From Trissonchulus latispiculum (lineage: Eukaryota > Nematoda > Enoplea > Enoplida > Ironidae), in the NCBI GenBank assembly GCA_030248195.1, contig JASAND010013381.1, forward strand, positions 1 to 64,000: a stretch of 64,000 nt of DNA, given 5' to 3'. This document shows positions 1 to 10,406 of the stretch, one piece after another. The position numbers were made by a program, and so were the translations under genes. Numbering within the stretch: the first letter of the stretch is position 1; the number at the start of each line of letters is the position of its first letter. The notes below the pieces were generated by a model, which saw only the letters and a list, made by a program, of their open reading frames with translations, was not told where the DNA came from and did no database searches.

Positions 1-288
1 GAGGAAACTTTGCAAACCTCAAACAAAGGTTTCCTAACTCCAAGCAAACAGATGTCAACTACTAATACAATAAATATAATAAGCCAAATATATAGAAAAC
101 TGAAACACGTGAATCAAACTTTGTCTGCAAGTCACAGCAAGCACATACAGGCAAATTTAAGTAAGTTTGAAAACAAACAAAAATTATTATCTGGCTGGCA
201 CAACGTCACATTAAGGAGAAATGTGTGCTACGTACGCCAAGAAATATCCATATGCACAGCAGAAATATATAATAAAGTGTGTTATATA
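1..288. other. AT-rich sequence, no gene seen
   Basis: Simple AT-rich sequence with no splice-bounded coding segment or recognisable repeat. An open frame crossing it owes its length to the GC-rich repeat that follows. Confidence 0.5.
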
Positions 289-448
289 CATTCGGACGGC
301 ACGGCGGGGCCTACGGGGCCGTCGGGGCCCACGGGGCCTTGTAACGGGGCCGGGCCCCAAAGTGAACGAGGCCGGGCCGGGGCCGGGCCGTTGGAAAATT
401 TTGCGGGGCCGGGCCCCGGCCCCGTTACACGGCCCCGGCGCAACCCTA
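289..448. mobile_element. GGGGCC-rich hAT-type element end
   Basis: An abrupt block of GGGGCC/GGCCGGGCC words in AT-rich DNA. Its right edge, read inward from 448 on the minus strand, is TAGGGTTGCGCCGGGG, the same type of terminus as the hAT-like elements at 53-56 kb (TAGNGYTG). No matching left terminus or 8-bp duplication is visible, so the left part looks truncated. It encodes nothing: glycine/proline-rich frames through it are by-products of composition. Confidence 0.45.
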
Positions 449-459
449 CTTGAAATTAA

Positions 460-540
460 ACCCCCGTTCCTGTTCCAGAATTAGACCCCCGTTCCTGTTC
501 CAGAATTAGACCCCCGTTCCTGATTCTGTTCCTGTCCCTG
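460..540. repeat. 25-bp tandem repeat
   Basis: Three copies of a 25-bp unit beginning ACCCCCGTTCCTG start at 460, 485 and 510. The third decays into GTTCCTG-like words. Confidence 0.75.
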
Positions 541-2320
541 TTCCTGGTTTAGACCCTCCCCGGAACGCCCACCCTTTTAACAATTTACAGGCATCTACAG
601 GTCGCTCCAGTTTTGTCTGGTAAAAGGTACACGTTTGGTATCTTATTTAATATTGTCGAAAAAGTCGACCAATGTTTCTTTAGTATTTTCTACAGGAAAG
701 TCGTATATAGAACTACAGGTTTCCATTTTTTCAACAGGACACTCCTGTAATTTTTACTTTTGGAGCGTCAGATAAAATATATGAGTTATTTTTGTAGAAA
801 ATATAGGAAGCTCCAGTAGTGACTTTCGGCACAGGAACAATTCTGTAGAAAATTACAACAATGTTTGTAATTTTTTAAAGGTACATCAGGATTGTAATTT
901 TTGAGCCAAAATTTAAAATGCTTCTCCTCTCCCCTCTTTTCCCTATTTAAAAATGCTTTAATTCGTTTGAAATTTCACACCATGAAATTAAAAAGTAAAA
1001 TATATTGTAAAATTAACCAATTAACCAACTTAAACTGAAACTTAAAAGTTTTTCCATTTCTTAGCTGTCCTTTCCATAGTAAGAAAAATAACACCGACTA
1101 CATAATTTGTTGACAGTCTGTTTCTGGAAAACTTGAATACTTAAACGTAATCCGATGTTAATCCTTGGTGTTGTTGGTATATATTGATCACGTGTTAGTC
1201 AATCATAATACATTTTTCCGGCTACGCCTCAGCGTAGCCGGCTATTATACATTATTCCTACTGCGTCACGACGCAGCAGGTCTACTATAATCAGTTTTAG
1301 AAGAGAGTTTACACATACGTAATGTTTTCTATGCAACTTCCTATAAATTACACATATTCAGTATATACTTCCAAAAATTTTGCTAGCATCAAGTTTATGC
1401 AAATTAGTTTCCATATAAGGCTGACAAAACTAAGCCAATCCAACTTTCTTCGAATTAGGAAGTATAAATAGTTAATAGTTTAAACCCTTCAGACCGACAA
1501 AAAACGGATAGACCCCCACGTCAAGAGGGAAAAAAGGGTAGATCCTCCCGTCCAGAAAGGAAATTTCTTAAAAGTTGCTAAAAATCTTCATTTTTCACTA
1601 ATTTTTGGCTAAAAGTGTTAAAAAATAGTTATTTTTTAAAATTCTGGAGTAGACCTTCAATTCAAATTTTGAAATTTTTCAGGGAAAGACACTTCGCCGG
1701 ATCGGGGTAGAACTCCAGAATAAGACCCCGTGTTAATGTATGCTTGTGAACCGGCACCATGGCGCATTATGAATGATTTAATTTAATCTCATTTTATTTT
1801 ATTTTATTTCAGTCTAAGTCGTACTTAATTTCATTAAACATTAAGAGACTTGTGACTTTACATAACTAATAATGTTTTCAGATTTTAAACTTTTTAATCA
1901 CTGATCGCGCGGACAGAAGAAGCTAGGATGCAAAAATTTCATGTTGCACAACCTGAAGGCTGCAGGTTTTTTCTCAATTCTTGCATCTTGCTTGAACTTA
2001 CTTTTTCTCAACAAATTCACAGCCTAAAAGAATAATTTGCTCGCAGCAGGTCTATTGTGATACGTAGGTTACAATATGCTGTTTTGGGCTAATTCTACAC
2101 TAAACACTACCTAATTTTGCACCAAACTCTTGCTTGTTCTGTATAGCTGTGTCTCCACCACACGTAAAAGTTTCTGCTCCTGGATGCGCTGTGTGATGAA
2201 CACGCATAGGGTTTTCCTACATTGTTTTCATTACCAGCCTGGATCAGTTTATTGCACGTAATATTGAGTGTAGCGTTTGCACTGCATATGCAAATTAGTT
2301 TGTTGTTACGGAGACCAGAA
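541..2320. other. Intergenic sequence, no gene seen
   Basis: AT-rich with no supported exon. It contains a perfect 10-bp-arm hairpin at 1218-1241 (CCGGCTACGC, loop CTCA). Around 2030-2320 are short words related, in reverse, to the dispersed hairpin-ended repeat seen at 9.5, 10.4 and 18.2 kb. Confidence 0.5.
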
Positions 2321-2325
2321 GCTGA

Positions 2326-2352
2326 TATTTTTATTCCTGCTGGAGCAGGAAT
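2326..2352 (-). repeat. Hairpin end of dispersed repeat, reverse copy
   Basis: ATTCCTGCTGGAGCAGGAAT is the reverse orientation of the terminal hairpin (ATTCCTGCTCCAGCAGGAAT) that closes the repeats at about 10.03, 11.21 and 18.68 kb. Confidence 0.55.
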
Positions 2353-2379
2353 GTTTAAAAAGAGAATGGGTTTTGAAGG

Positions 2380-2660
2380 GGGGTTGGGGGTTTAAGGGGG
2401 GGGGGGGGGGGTTTTTTGTGTGTTAGTGAAGTAGGGGGGAAGATAGGGAAGAGAACGCTGGGGGGGGAAAAGAGGTGGGTTGGGGGGGGGGGGGGGGAAG
2501 GGGGGGGGGGTAGTATTTGGATGGGTAATGGGTAGTGGGGGGGAAGGGGGAAGGGGTGGGGTGTGGGAGGTAATTATTTTTTTTTGGGGGGGAGGGAAGA
2601 AAATAGTGGGTGAAATAAAAAAATAAAAAAAAAAAAAAAAAAAAATAAAAAGAATAATGA
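2380..2660. repeat. G-tract and A-tract low-complexity DNA
   Basis: Long runs of G (several over ten bases) interspersed with T and followed by an A-run near 2620-2650. Open frames here read as poly-proline on the minus strand and are not genes. G-quadruplex formation is plausible. Confidence 0.8.
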
Positions 2661-3091
2661 GAAAATTAATTGGGGAGGATATATATATAGGGGTGGGTTG
2701 GTTTTCTCTATTTAGCACAGCAACAGCAACAGCAGTATGAAATTGCAACCTGCATGGAAATTGGAAATATTGTGGAGGCGGATTCACCTGGGCAATCGAT
2801 GCAATGCAGAAAATTTTGCAATGCCTGCGCCCATCACACTTTTCAGAAAACAGGCTCAAACAATGACTGTACTGCGTAGCCGGTTCCTAACGGAGACTTC
2901 AGTTACGCACTCCAAAACTGGCAATATCATTTTGCATACAGCTTTTGCTTGGTCTGTGATAAGTCGCTTTTGTGGCAACGGGGGTGGAATTTGAATCCAA
3001 GCGAGGAAACCATAAAATGGATTACTACATTTTGGTATAAATGTCCTGAACTGAAAGTATCACCACAATTCCTCTTGCCACACCACGATAC

Positions 3092-3301
3092 CTTTTGCTC
3101 TTTGATCCACTGGTTTTCCAGTTCCATTAGTAGGATTGGGAGGCGGTTTTGGGGGTTCCACAGTTTCTCCATCTTCTTCGCAAAACTCGCAGGTCTTCTT
3201 ACATCCAACTTTCACATACATTATAGTGTTGCAGTAATCTTGCTGCTTCCAAAATTCGCAGTCATCATCGGGTTGATAGTTCCTGCAGGAAGAGTTAGGT
3301 G
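3092..3301 (-). CDS. ShKT-domain exon (second) of a secreted protein
   Basis: Internal coding exon, 210 bp, phase 1 at both ends: acceptor TTTTTAG just above 3301 and donor GTATCG below 3092. It encodes one ShKT domain with the six-cysteine order C-x7-C-x8-C-x9-C-x3-C-x2-C, including CEFW, QQDYC and CKKTCEFC. A proline/asparagine-rich linker follows (PPKPPPNP, then an NGT glycosylation sequon). ShKT modules are small disulfide-rich domains found in many secreted animal proteins, including metalloproteases, CAP proteins and peptides; the domain alone does not set function. The linker implies a further downstream domain at lower coordinates, which I could not find. It is spliced after the exon at 3430-3597 in the same phase. 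Confidence 0.8.
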
Positions 3302-3429
3302 CTAAAAATAGGGTTTCTAATATAATGGTTGCGGAGATCAACATTCAGGAGCTTTTAACCTAATTTTGATTCGGATACAAAATATCATACGATACACAAC
3401 AAAAATACGATATACTGAACATTGACTAC

Positions 3430-3597
3430 CTGTCGTTGTTTGAAGATTCACTGGCCCATATGGATCTGGATCAGGAGTATCACAATTTTGACAGGTTCTT
3501 CTACAATTTTCCCGGACATAAATGTTAGAGTCGCAGTAGTTTTGAGACTTCCAAAACTGACAGTCTTCTATGTTGTCCAAATCGTAGCACACCGTAT
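3430..3597 (-). CDS. ShKT-domain exon (first) of a secreted protein
   Basis: Internal exon, 168 bp, phase 1 to phase 1. The acceptor is TTTCAG immediately above 3597 and the donor is ACAG/GTAGTC at 3430. It carries a full ShKT module: CYDLDNIEDC, QFWKSQNYC, then ENCRRTCQNC, followed by a short DPDPYGP-type linker. The aromatic FW pair and cysteine spacing match the neighbouring exon closely, so the two probably arose by exon duplication. Same-phase borders permit in-frame shuffling. The signal-peptide exon should lie at higher coordinates and is not identified. The protein is most likely extracellular; the specific role is unknown. Confidence 0.8.
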
Positions 3598-3823
3598 CTG
3601 AAATATGCCAATGATTCAAATAGTACAACATTGCAAAGCTGATTTTCAGAAGAATGAAGAACACAAAATTGAAGTTTTCAAAAACACTTGAAGTTTTTTA
3701 TATAAAAGGGAAATCTAATACTAGCTTACGACTTTCTTGGATTATATCAAGGAAGTCCCCCTAAGCAAAATTAATCAACATCAACAGCATACTGCTGACG
3801 GCTGGCATAATCTGAGAGCTTAA

Positions 3824-4450
3824 GGTGCTTGTATTGCTTTGTGTAAATTTGACCTTATAGGATTTATTTCTTTATGAAAGTGGATGAAAATTTCCAAATG
3901 TACTATTTTGGTGCTCTTTAACATTCTGGGACCAGTCCCGTATTTTTAGGTGCAACGATAACAAATTTTTAGTTTCTTAGAAGTCTAGTTTAGTCTCCAA
4001 GAATTGCGAAAGTTGTAACGTTTCAAAAAATCACCACAAAAGCACTGCACAAAAGGATACCAGCACCATACCTGAACGGGTGGTCAAATTTCACTGACCC
4101 TTGTGGAAGCAAATTTGGGTACCCCTTCTGAGAGTGATTTTTCTTAGGGGTACTTTTTAAAGCGATTTTTAAGCGATTTTGGCCATTTTTTAACAAAAAA
4201 CAGCGATTTTTTGGACAAAACGCGTTTTTTGGACGTTTTTTAGCTAAAAATAGTAATTTTAAGTAAAAAATTCCGGCGAAGCCGGAAAATTTTTGGAAAT
4301 TTTAGTCGTAAAACCTAATTTTTGGGCAATTTTCTGACCCCTTGTGGCCAATTTTCTTACCCCTTGTGGGAGCAATTTCGCGACCCCTTGTGGGCGACAT
4401 CGCCGAGGGGGGGGGAAATTCCCCCCCCTTGTCTACCTGTGACCAGCACC
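3824..4450. mobile_element. TTAA-flanked element A, deleted and re-invaded
   Basis: Flanked by TTAA at 3820-3823 and 4451-4454. Its ends read GGTGCTTGTATTGCTTTGTG and, from the right, GGTGCTGGTATCCTTTTGTG. Its inner sequence is the inverted, internally deleted equivalent of element B next door: the left part matches B's right end and vice versa. A 375-bp insertion occupies 4068-4442. TTAA targets are used by piggyBac and Kolobok elements; the leading GG fits Kolobok better, but there is no transposase to decide. Confidence 0.65.
4068..4442. mobile_element. 375-bp insertion with 8-bp duplication CCAGCACC
   Basis: CCAGCACC occurs at 4060-4067 and 4443-4450, exactly where element A's terminus is interrupted; removing 4068-4450 restores that terminus. 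The insert carries repeated GACCCCTTGTGG words, a homopolymer C/G stretch near 4405-4430 and no coding frame. An 8-bp duplication suggests a hAT-like mechanism, but I see no convincing terminal inverted repeat. Confidence 0.5.
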
Positions 4451-4454
4451 TTAA

Positions 4455-7416
4455 GGTGCTGGTATCGTTTTGTGCAGTGATTTTGTTGGTAGTTTTTGAA
4501 ACGCCCTAACTTTCGCAATTTTGTGATTTAAAAAGAGCTTTATACATCATTTTAAAACTTATAACCTGTAGATTCTCGTGAAAGTACGAAACTAGTAAAA
4601 ATCCGCAAAAAATAGCGAAAATTTTCTGACATACTGACATCTGACAGGCTGAATATAGACCAAAAATCTTTGAACATCGATTTCTCAAAACTGTGGAATC
4701 GGCCAAACTTTTTTCTTCTGCTGTCCTATAAAGGACATGTGGACCGAGGGACATTTTTTGGGATTTGGCTCAGCAGGTGTCGTGTTAGCAACCTTAGCTA
4801 CACACCAATTCCATTTACTGACAGATTACGATACCCAAAACGTGTTGGATCTATTCAAGGAGCTTTTTATTTATTTTATAACGTTTCTCAAACACAACAG
4901 TTTTTCCTCCAACCAAAGTTCGAAACTTAATCTGGGCGGACAAACCCTTGATCTGAGCCGGGAATGAAAACCAGCGGGCGCCGACGTTGCCTCGCGGGTC
5001 TCGGCTGTTGCACCGGCTCCTGACCGACTGGTTGTAAAGGTTGAAGGCCAGCCCCCACCGGACGAGCAACCGGATTATCCATCCCAGCTGTACCGACGAA
5101 CCAGGAAAAATCTTCCGGCTCCGTATGCGCAACCGCGCGACTCCCGACTGTGCTTCCACGGGTCCTAAGCTGATTTGAATGTCTTTTCCAAATGCGGTCC
5201 CCAACTCGAACACTGTAAATGTTGGTTGAATGTCTAGCCATAATCACCCCTGGAACCCACTTGTTCACACCCAGGTAATCCCGGGCCCACACCTCTTCGT
5301 TTTCCCGAAATCTCGATGGTCTGAGAATTCTTTCGTGGGAGGCGGAATGTTCAAAAGATCAAGCCTTGTTTTAAGAGGCCTGCCAAAAAGAGCCTTTGCC
5401 GGTGATTCTTTAATGGTAGCATGCGGAGTGATTCGATATGAAAGTAGAAATTGTAGCAACCGGTCTTGTATTTCGGCTTGACTTGCATTCTTCATTTTGG
5501 ACTTGAACGTCTGAATAAATCTTTCTACTAAACCATTGGACGGAGGATGGTAAGGGGAGGAAACAGGTGATCAATACCGTTATTGGACGTAAATCTTTTA
5601 AATTCTTCTGATGTAAATATTGGGGCATTGTCGGATACAAGGAAGGCGGGAATTCCAAACCTCGCGAAAACGTCCTTTAAACAGGAGATAACTGGTGCAG
5701 CACTTGGGGATGCCAGACTGTAAATCTCTGGCCACTTTGTCTTGGAATCTACTATTACCAACCAGTTCTTGCCCAGAAAAGGACCTGCCAAGTCAATGTG
5801 GAGTCTTTCCCAAGGCAACTTTGCTTCAGGCCAAGGAGTATAGTGCTGAGGAGGGTTGGACTTTGTAAGATTGCATTGATGGTAACTTCGTAGAAGAGAC
5901 GCTATTTCAGCATCCAAAGTTGGCCACCATGCGAAATCCCTCGCTAAGGACTTCATCCTGACTACTCCTGGATGACCGGAGTGCAATTCATCCAGCACTT
6001 GCGATTGCAGAACAGTCGGAATGACGATTCTATTTTTCCAAAATAAGCATCCGTCTTCCACTGTAAGGCCTTCTTTTCTTGAATAAAAAAGCGTGAAATC
6101 AGCTGCCTTCTTTTCCTTATGAGGCCATCCTGTCAGTACAAAACATACCACCTGACTAAGTACTGGATCATTTTCTGTAGCCTGCTTAATAGCTTCTTTT
6201 GAGACAGGCAATTTGTCAAATTGCGAAGCTAAAAGAAGGTGTACTTCATGGTTTTCCTCATCGGAATCATCTTCTGATGCTTGCGGATCGGGCAATCGAG
6301 AAAGGCAGTCAGCGTTGCTGTGTTGACTTGAAGGTTTGTATTCAATGTCGTAGCTAAATGCACTTAAAATAATTGCCCATCGCTGGAGTCTGTTTGCCGT
6401 GTGAACTGGAATACCATGCTTCGCACCAAACAGCGTCGTTAATGGTTTGTGGTCGGTTATCAGAGTGAAACGCCTGCCAATTAAATAAAGCGTAGCTTTC
6501 TTTTTCTATTTGAGAGTACTTTTGTTCTGAGTTAGTTAGAGTTTTGGAGGCGGCGCAGATAACCTTCTCTGAGCCATCAGGGAAACGATGAGAAAGGACA
6601 GCCCCAATGCCAACATTGGAGGCGTCACAAGCCAGAATTAGAGGTAACTCTGGGTCGTAATGAACCTACCCATGATGATAACTGGCTCAGCTCACTGATA
6701 ACTGGACCGAGGGACATTTTTTGGGATTTGGCACAGCAGGTCTTAACGGTCAAGAAAATCCATTAAATGTGCGGTGACACGAAATTTCGCAACTTTGCAT
6801 TGAGTTTTCTCGCAACTGGAGATGTTTTAGCTCAAACCAAGAAAAATGTCCCTCCGCAATTCTCATTCTGCCAAAAATCACACGAATCCATTGGGTAGGT
6901 TTTGAGAAATCGATGTTCAAAACAAAATAATCACAGTTTTGTCAAAATGGTTTTTCGGCCAAATCTCTAGCTTAGAGCAACAAACTCCGGCTAATAGGCA
7001 TTGATAAAACGTGCAATGAGACTGTGTATCGATCGAGTATAAATAAACCAAAATTGTCCGTACGATTTGGCAGTAATTTTGAGAAAACTGATTTTCTCGA
7101 AAACGGCCATTTTTGGACCCCAAAAATCGTTTTTTGCTTATACTGACTTAACCACTAGAGATAGTTCAAAAGTTGTAAAAGCAAAAATGTTCATTTTTGC
7201 GCCCTCTTTCCAGCCCTACCAACCAATCTGGTGTCTCGACTATGTGCTGAGAGAATAATGGCAAAAACCAAAAATTTCTTATCTTTGCAACTAAAAATGC
7301 GGGACTGGTCCCAGAATGTTAAAGAGCACCGAAATAGTATATTTGGAAAGTTTCATCCACTTTCATAAAGAATTAAAGCCTATAGGGTCAAATTTACACA
7401 AAGCGATGCCAGCACC
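4455..7416. mobile_element. TTAA-flanked element B, hosting a Gypsy fragment
   Basis: TTAA at 4451-4454 and 7417-7420. Left end GGTGCTGGTATCGTTTTGTG; right end on the other strand GGTGCTGGCATCGCTTTGTG (18 of 20 match). About 1 kb of element sequence surrounds a retrotransposon fragment at 4779-6702. A partial copy of its left half recurs at 21329-21582, and its right end recurs inverted in element A. No transposase frame is present, so it is non-autonomous. Confidence 0.7.
4779..6702 (-). pseudogene. Gypsy retrotransposon pol fragment (RNase H and integrase)
   Basis: Degenerate Ty3/Gypsy polyprotein read on the minus strand. From about 6660 downward it shows RNase H ([14 protein letters not shown], then broken), a linker with NADCLSRLP, the integrase zinc region (HSGHPGVVR... 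but SYHQC, where the first zinc cysteine is replaced by tyrosine), catalytic Asp in HIDLAGPF and VSDNAPIF, and the catalytic Glu in NGLVERF in another frame after a frameshift near 5555 in a C-run. A C-terminal chromatin/GPF-like tail runs to about 4927. Reverse transcriptase, protease and gag are absent. A 39-bp host-repeat segment is duplicated on either side (4740-4778, 6703-6741). The copy is not functional. Confidence 0.85.
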
Positions 7417-7420
7417 TTAA

Positions 7421-7910
7421 GCTGCACATCGTGAGAAAGCTGAGGACGTGCTCTTTCCAAGGGTGTAAGCCATTTTGCTGTAGCTAACACGTAAAGCTAA
7501 CATGTACGTGTCAAAGTTTAGCTGAAATAGACCAAAACGGCAGATTATTCGAAATAAAACTGCATAGCGACAAGCTACCGTAAAATAGCTTATAGCTCTC
7601 GCAACTGTCCCAAATGTGTACCATATTATAAGTTCAGCTTTACAGCTCACATTCTCACCCTACCGCTTGTTCAGGAGGTGAAAGATAGCATTCAGAAAGA
7701 TTAATCCTTATCTTCACTCCAAACGCAAATGGGATCTATATATGCAGACTGTTGGGCAGAGTGATATTAATTAAATGGTTAATTAGCCGACCTTGCAATC
7801 TACCTGCTTTGACTAAATTCTCCAAACGGAGGCAGGATTCGTTTTGTCTGCTTTGCTGCTTCCCAAGATCTAAAACTGGCCCGATTGCTAATGGCTTTAT
7901 TAAATTTGCA
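7421..7910. other. Intergenic sequence, no gene seen
   Basis: Mixed-composition DNA between the TTAA-flanked element and the next transposon. No supported exon. Confidence 0.5.
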
Positions 7911-7918
7911 TCCTAAAC

Positions 7919-8327
7919 TAGTGCTGGGACCGGTTCCAAAAGAACCGGTAGAACCGGAACCGGAACCGGTAGGATTTTTAGAACCGGAACCGGAACCGGA
8001 ATCGGAACCGGTGGCTTTTGGAACCGGCCGGTTCTAGTGTTAATTTTGGCTGTTTGAAACTTCAATCAAGGTTTAAAAATATTTGTATATAAATAACATA
8101 GTAAAAGGTAAGCAAAAACACTGTTTAAAAACACGTTCATAGCTTTGTGCAGTTAAATATATTCAGTTTTTATAGCAATTGTCAAAAAAATCGTGTGAAT
8201 TTAGCTTTTTATCAAAAATACCAATTGGAACCGGAACCGGTAGCTAGAACCGGAACCGGAACCGGAACCGGCAGTAAAGAACCGGAACCGGAACCGGTTT
8301 CAAAAATCGGAACCGGTCCCAGCACTA
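7919..8327. mobile_element. hAT-type short element, ACCGG words
   Basis: Exact 8-bp target duplication TCCTAAAC (7911-7918 and 8328-8335). Terminal inverted repeat TAGTGCTGGGACCGGTTCC on both ends. Subterminal arrays of GGAACCGGAACCGG flank an AT-rich unique core at about 8040-8215. The element is 409 bp with no coding capacity. The 8-bp duplication and TAGNG start are hAT hallmarks. The repeated ACCGG words may be transposase-binding sites, by analogy with other hAT elements (inference). Confidence 0.9.
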
Positions 8328-8531
8328 TCCTAAACCCCCGTGTAGATTTCATGGTAAAGGGATTATTCTTAATCTTAGCATTTCAAACCGTATTCGAATA
8401 AATTAATGAGCGATTGCAAATGAGTTTATATTGAGTCTCATTGGTTGCTTAAGTGTACATAAAGCCTGGGCTCCATGCCCGTCTTTCATTCTAGTGCATT
8501 CGCAGAGAAACACACAGTTTAACAGTAATGG

Positions 8532-8768
8532 ATGACCACAGATGTCAGACAGTTTATGTTGGCAAAGGATAAAAAAATCAGATTAGTTATAGTTTCAATA
8601 ATGTGTGTGTTCAGTCGCATGTTAAGTATTGGTGTAACTGTTATTGTAGTGTACTTGGTTACATTTATATACCCGCCCTTTACCGTTACAGAAAACTATC
8701 TCAGTGGCAAGCTTTGCAAACAATGGGACAACCGTTTCATATCAACTTCCACAAGAACAAGACTGTAA
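8532..8768 (+). CDS. Possible small single-pass membrane protein or first exon
   Basis: A 78-codon open frame starts at an ATG preceded by CACAGTTTAACAGTAATGG. It has a charged N-terminus (AKDKKIR) and a hydrophobic span of about 28 residues (residues 20-47, VIVSIMC...VYLVTFIY), then a short polar tail. This would fit a type II membrane protein or the first exon of a larger one. No family is recognised, no clear splice donor is seen and there is no second copy for comparison. A chance frame is at least as likely. Confidence 0.2.
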   Translation: MTTDVRQFMLAKDKKIRLVIVSIMCVFSRMLSIGVTVIVVYLVTFIYPPFTVTENYLSGKLCKQWDNRFISTSTRTRL

Positions 8769-8769
8769 T

Positions 8770-9540
8770 TGTATGATAAACATTATGTTCCTGCTGTTTC
8801 CAACTATTTTGGAAAAATAGTTCTTTACTTTTAAATCTTTAAACTAATTCAACTTTTTTACTCGAAGCCACAAAATTTCAATTAAAATTTTACCTAAGCT
8901 TTCCTTCAGCAAGCCAACAACGTATATAATTAGGTTGCAATTTAGAGCAAATAAGATACAGGAAATTTGCGGAACAAAATTATTCAATAACATTTCGTGA
9001 ATGATGGATATTTCAGCGTGAAAGAAAGATTTACAAATGATTGCAAAACCCACAAAACCAGTACTTGGTTTTAATAGCTTTATAGAGGAAATTTTTACAA
9101 TATTTTTCTGCTAACACCGCGTTTGCAATATAAAAAACCTGGTTTTAGCAGCGCATTTTTATGATAATGGCCGCAGCGTCATATCTACATAGCTAGTTAA
9201 AATGCTGTTTTTAAATCAGAATGAATTTAAATAGATAGTGGATAACCAACAGAAACCCTTTCAGTCGTAGGAAACCAGCATCATGAGAACTCCTTTAAAT
9301 CCTTTTTAATCCCTGTATAACAACGAAGCATCAATCATATGTTTGAGGCTTTTCTTGTTTTACGAAAGATGTTATCGTTAACACTCTAGCCCTCAGTGCT
9401 GAAATGTGAAGAATATGAACGTTGCAAGACATTTTACTGAGTGCTGCAAAAGCTTTGAAATCGTATAAAAAATTATTAGATCACACCTGCGTGATCTAAT
9501 AGTGATGGAAGGGATTTTTTTGCGATAAATTACGCAGTGA
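8770..9540. other. Intergenic sequence, no gene seen
   Basis: AT-rich, with no exon or recognised element. Confidence 0.5.
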
Positions 9541-9547
9541 CGCTAAA

Positions 9548-10034
9548 ATTAACAAGTAGGCCCCAAAAGGGGCAATATTCCTTTGTAGACATTTTCTTTG
9601 TCCAATTGCGAAATTTGTTTTGTTGGAAGCTCCTTAAAGCATTGGATGGAAGCTCCAGGTTTAGTTTACTATTTCACTTGACTTCTCACATCAGGAAAAG
9701 CAGGCCTATGCTTGACATGACGGCATGAACTGTGATGTCCTGGACAAGCTTGTACCTTATATAATTCCCTAATGCACCGATGTGTCGCTCCCAAGCTACA
9801 CTGGTGCTCAAAAACCTGCAACCGTTGAGGTTGCTGACAGCCGAAGACTGCGCGACGGCTCTCAGTTCCGCTGCTTAAATAGGTTGTAAAACCTAATTTG
9901 CATAATCCAAATGCAAAAAAATCTGACCTAAGCTAGCCCTATGTTGAAGATAGGGCTTCCGAATGGAGAAATGACTCACACTACACTAATCCTACAAGTT
10001 TCCATTTTATACATTCCTGCTCCAGCAGGAATAA
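9548..10034 (+). repeat. Dispersed hairpin-ended repeat, copy 1
   Basis: Begins AACAAGTAGGCCCCAAAAGG (hairpin GCCCC-AAAA-GGGGC) and ends with ATTCCTGCTCCAGCAGGAAT followed by AAAAA. Shared internal landmarks include GCTCCCAAGCTACACTGG, CTAATTTGCATAAT and AGCTAGCCCT. Full or partial copies occur at 10407-11216 and 18154-18692. The fixed 3' hairpin plus short A-tail suggests a structured non-autonomous element, but the class is not assigned. Confidence 0.7.
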
Positions 10035-10406
10035 AAATTTCTACGCAGTGGATGTAATTTTGGTGATGTTTCCTGAGAACACACCAAATTCCTGGTGTGT
10101 TCAGTAGGGTTAATAGCAAGTCTGATTAGTGCCTGCCTACATTGTATGTTATGTCTTGATGTGAATGAAGCTAGTAACGTACACATCAATTCCAAACTCC
10201 CGTCCCCAAATCTCCTGAATGAACTCCCAAAATGGTAGTTTTGTTTGTGGCATGACAGGTAGCTTGTCCTGGCTGTTGGGGCAAAGACAGGCCCGACTCG
10301 AACGGATTGTGACGTTTTCGAAATGAGTTTCCAATTTGGGAGATAGCATCATCCTATCATCTTACTCAAACTGTTTCCCATCGTGATTGAAAATGTTGCA
10401 ATAATA
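10035..10406. other. Spacer between repeat copies, no gene seen
   Basis: No supported coding or repeat feature. Confidence 0.45.

Noticed and set aside
10..484. Collagen-like G-P-T-G-P open frames
   Set aside because: They arise only where the GGGGCC words are read; both overlapping frames stay open because of composition, with no splice borders or signal peptide.
2392..2859. Poly-proline protein on the minus strand
   Set aside because: Translation of G homopolymers; no conserved motif.
2717..2878. Plus-strand cysteine-rich frame (QCRKFCNAC) after a CAG acceptor-like site
   Set aside because: Resembles the end of a ShKT domain but lacks the rest, has a stop soon after, and is opposite in strand to the ShKT gene. 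Too little to call.
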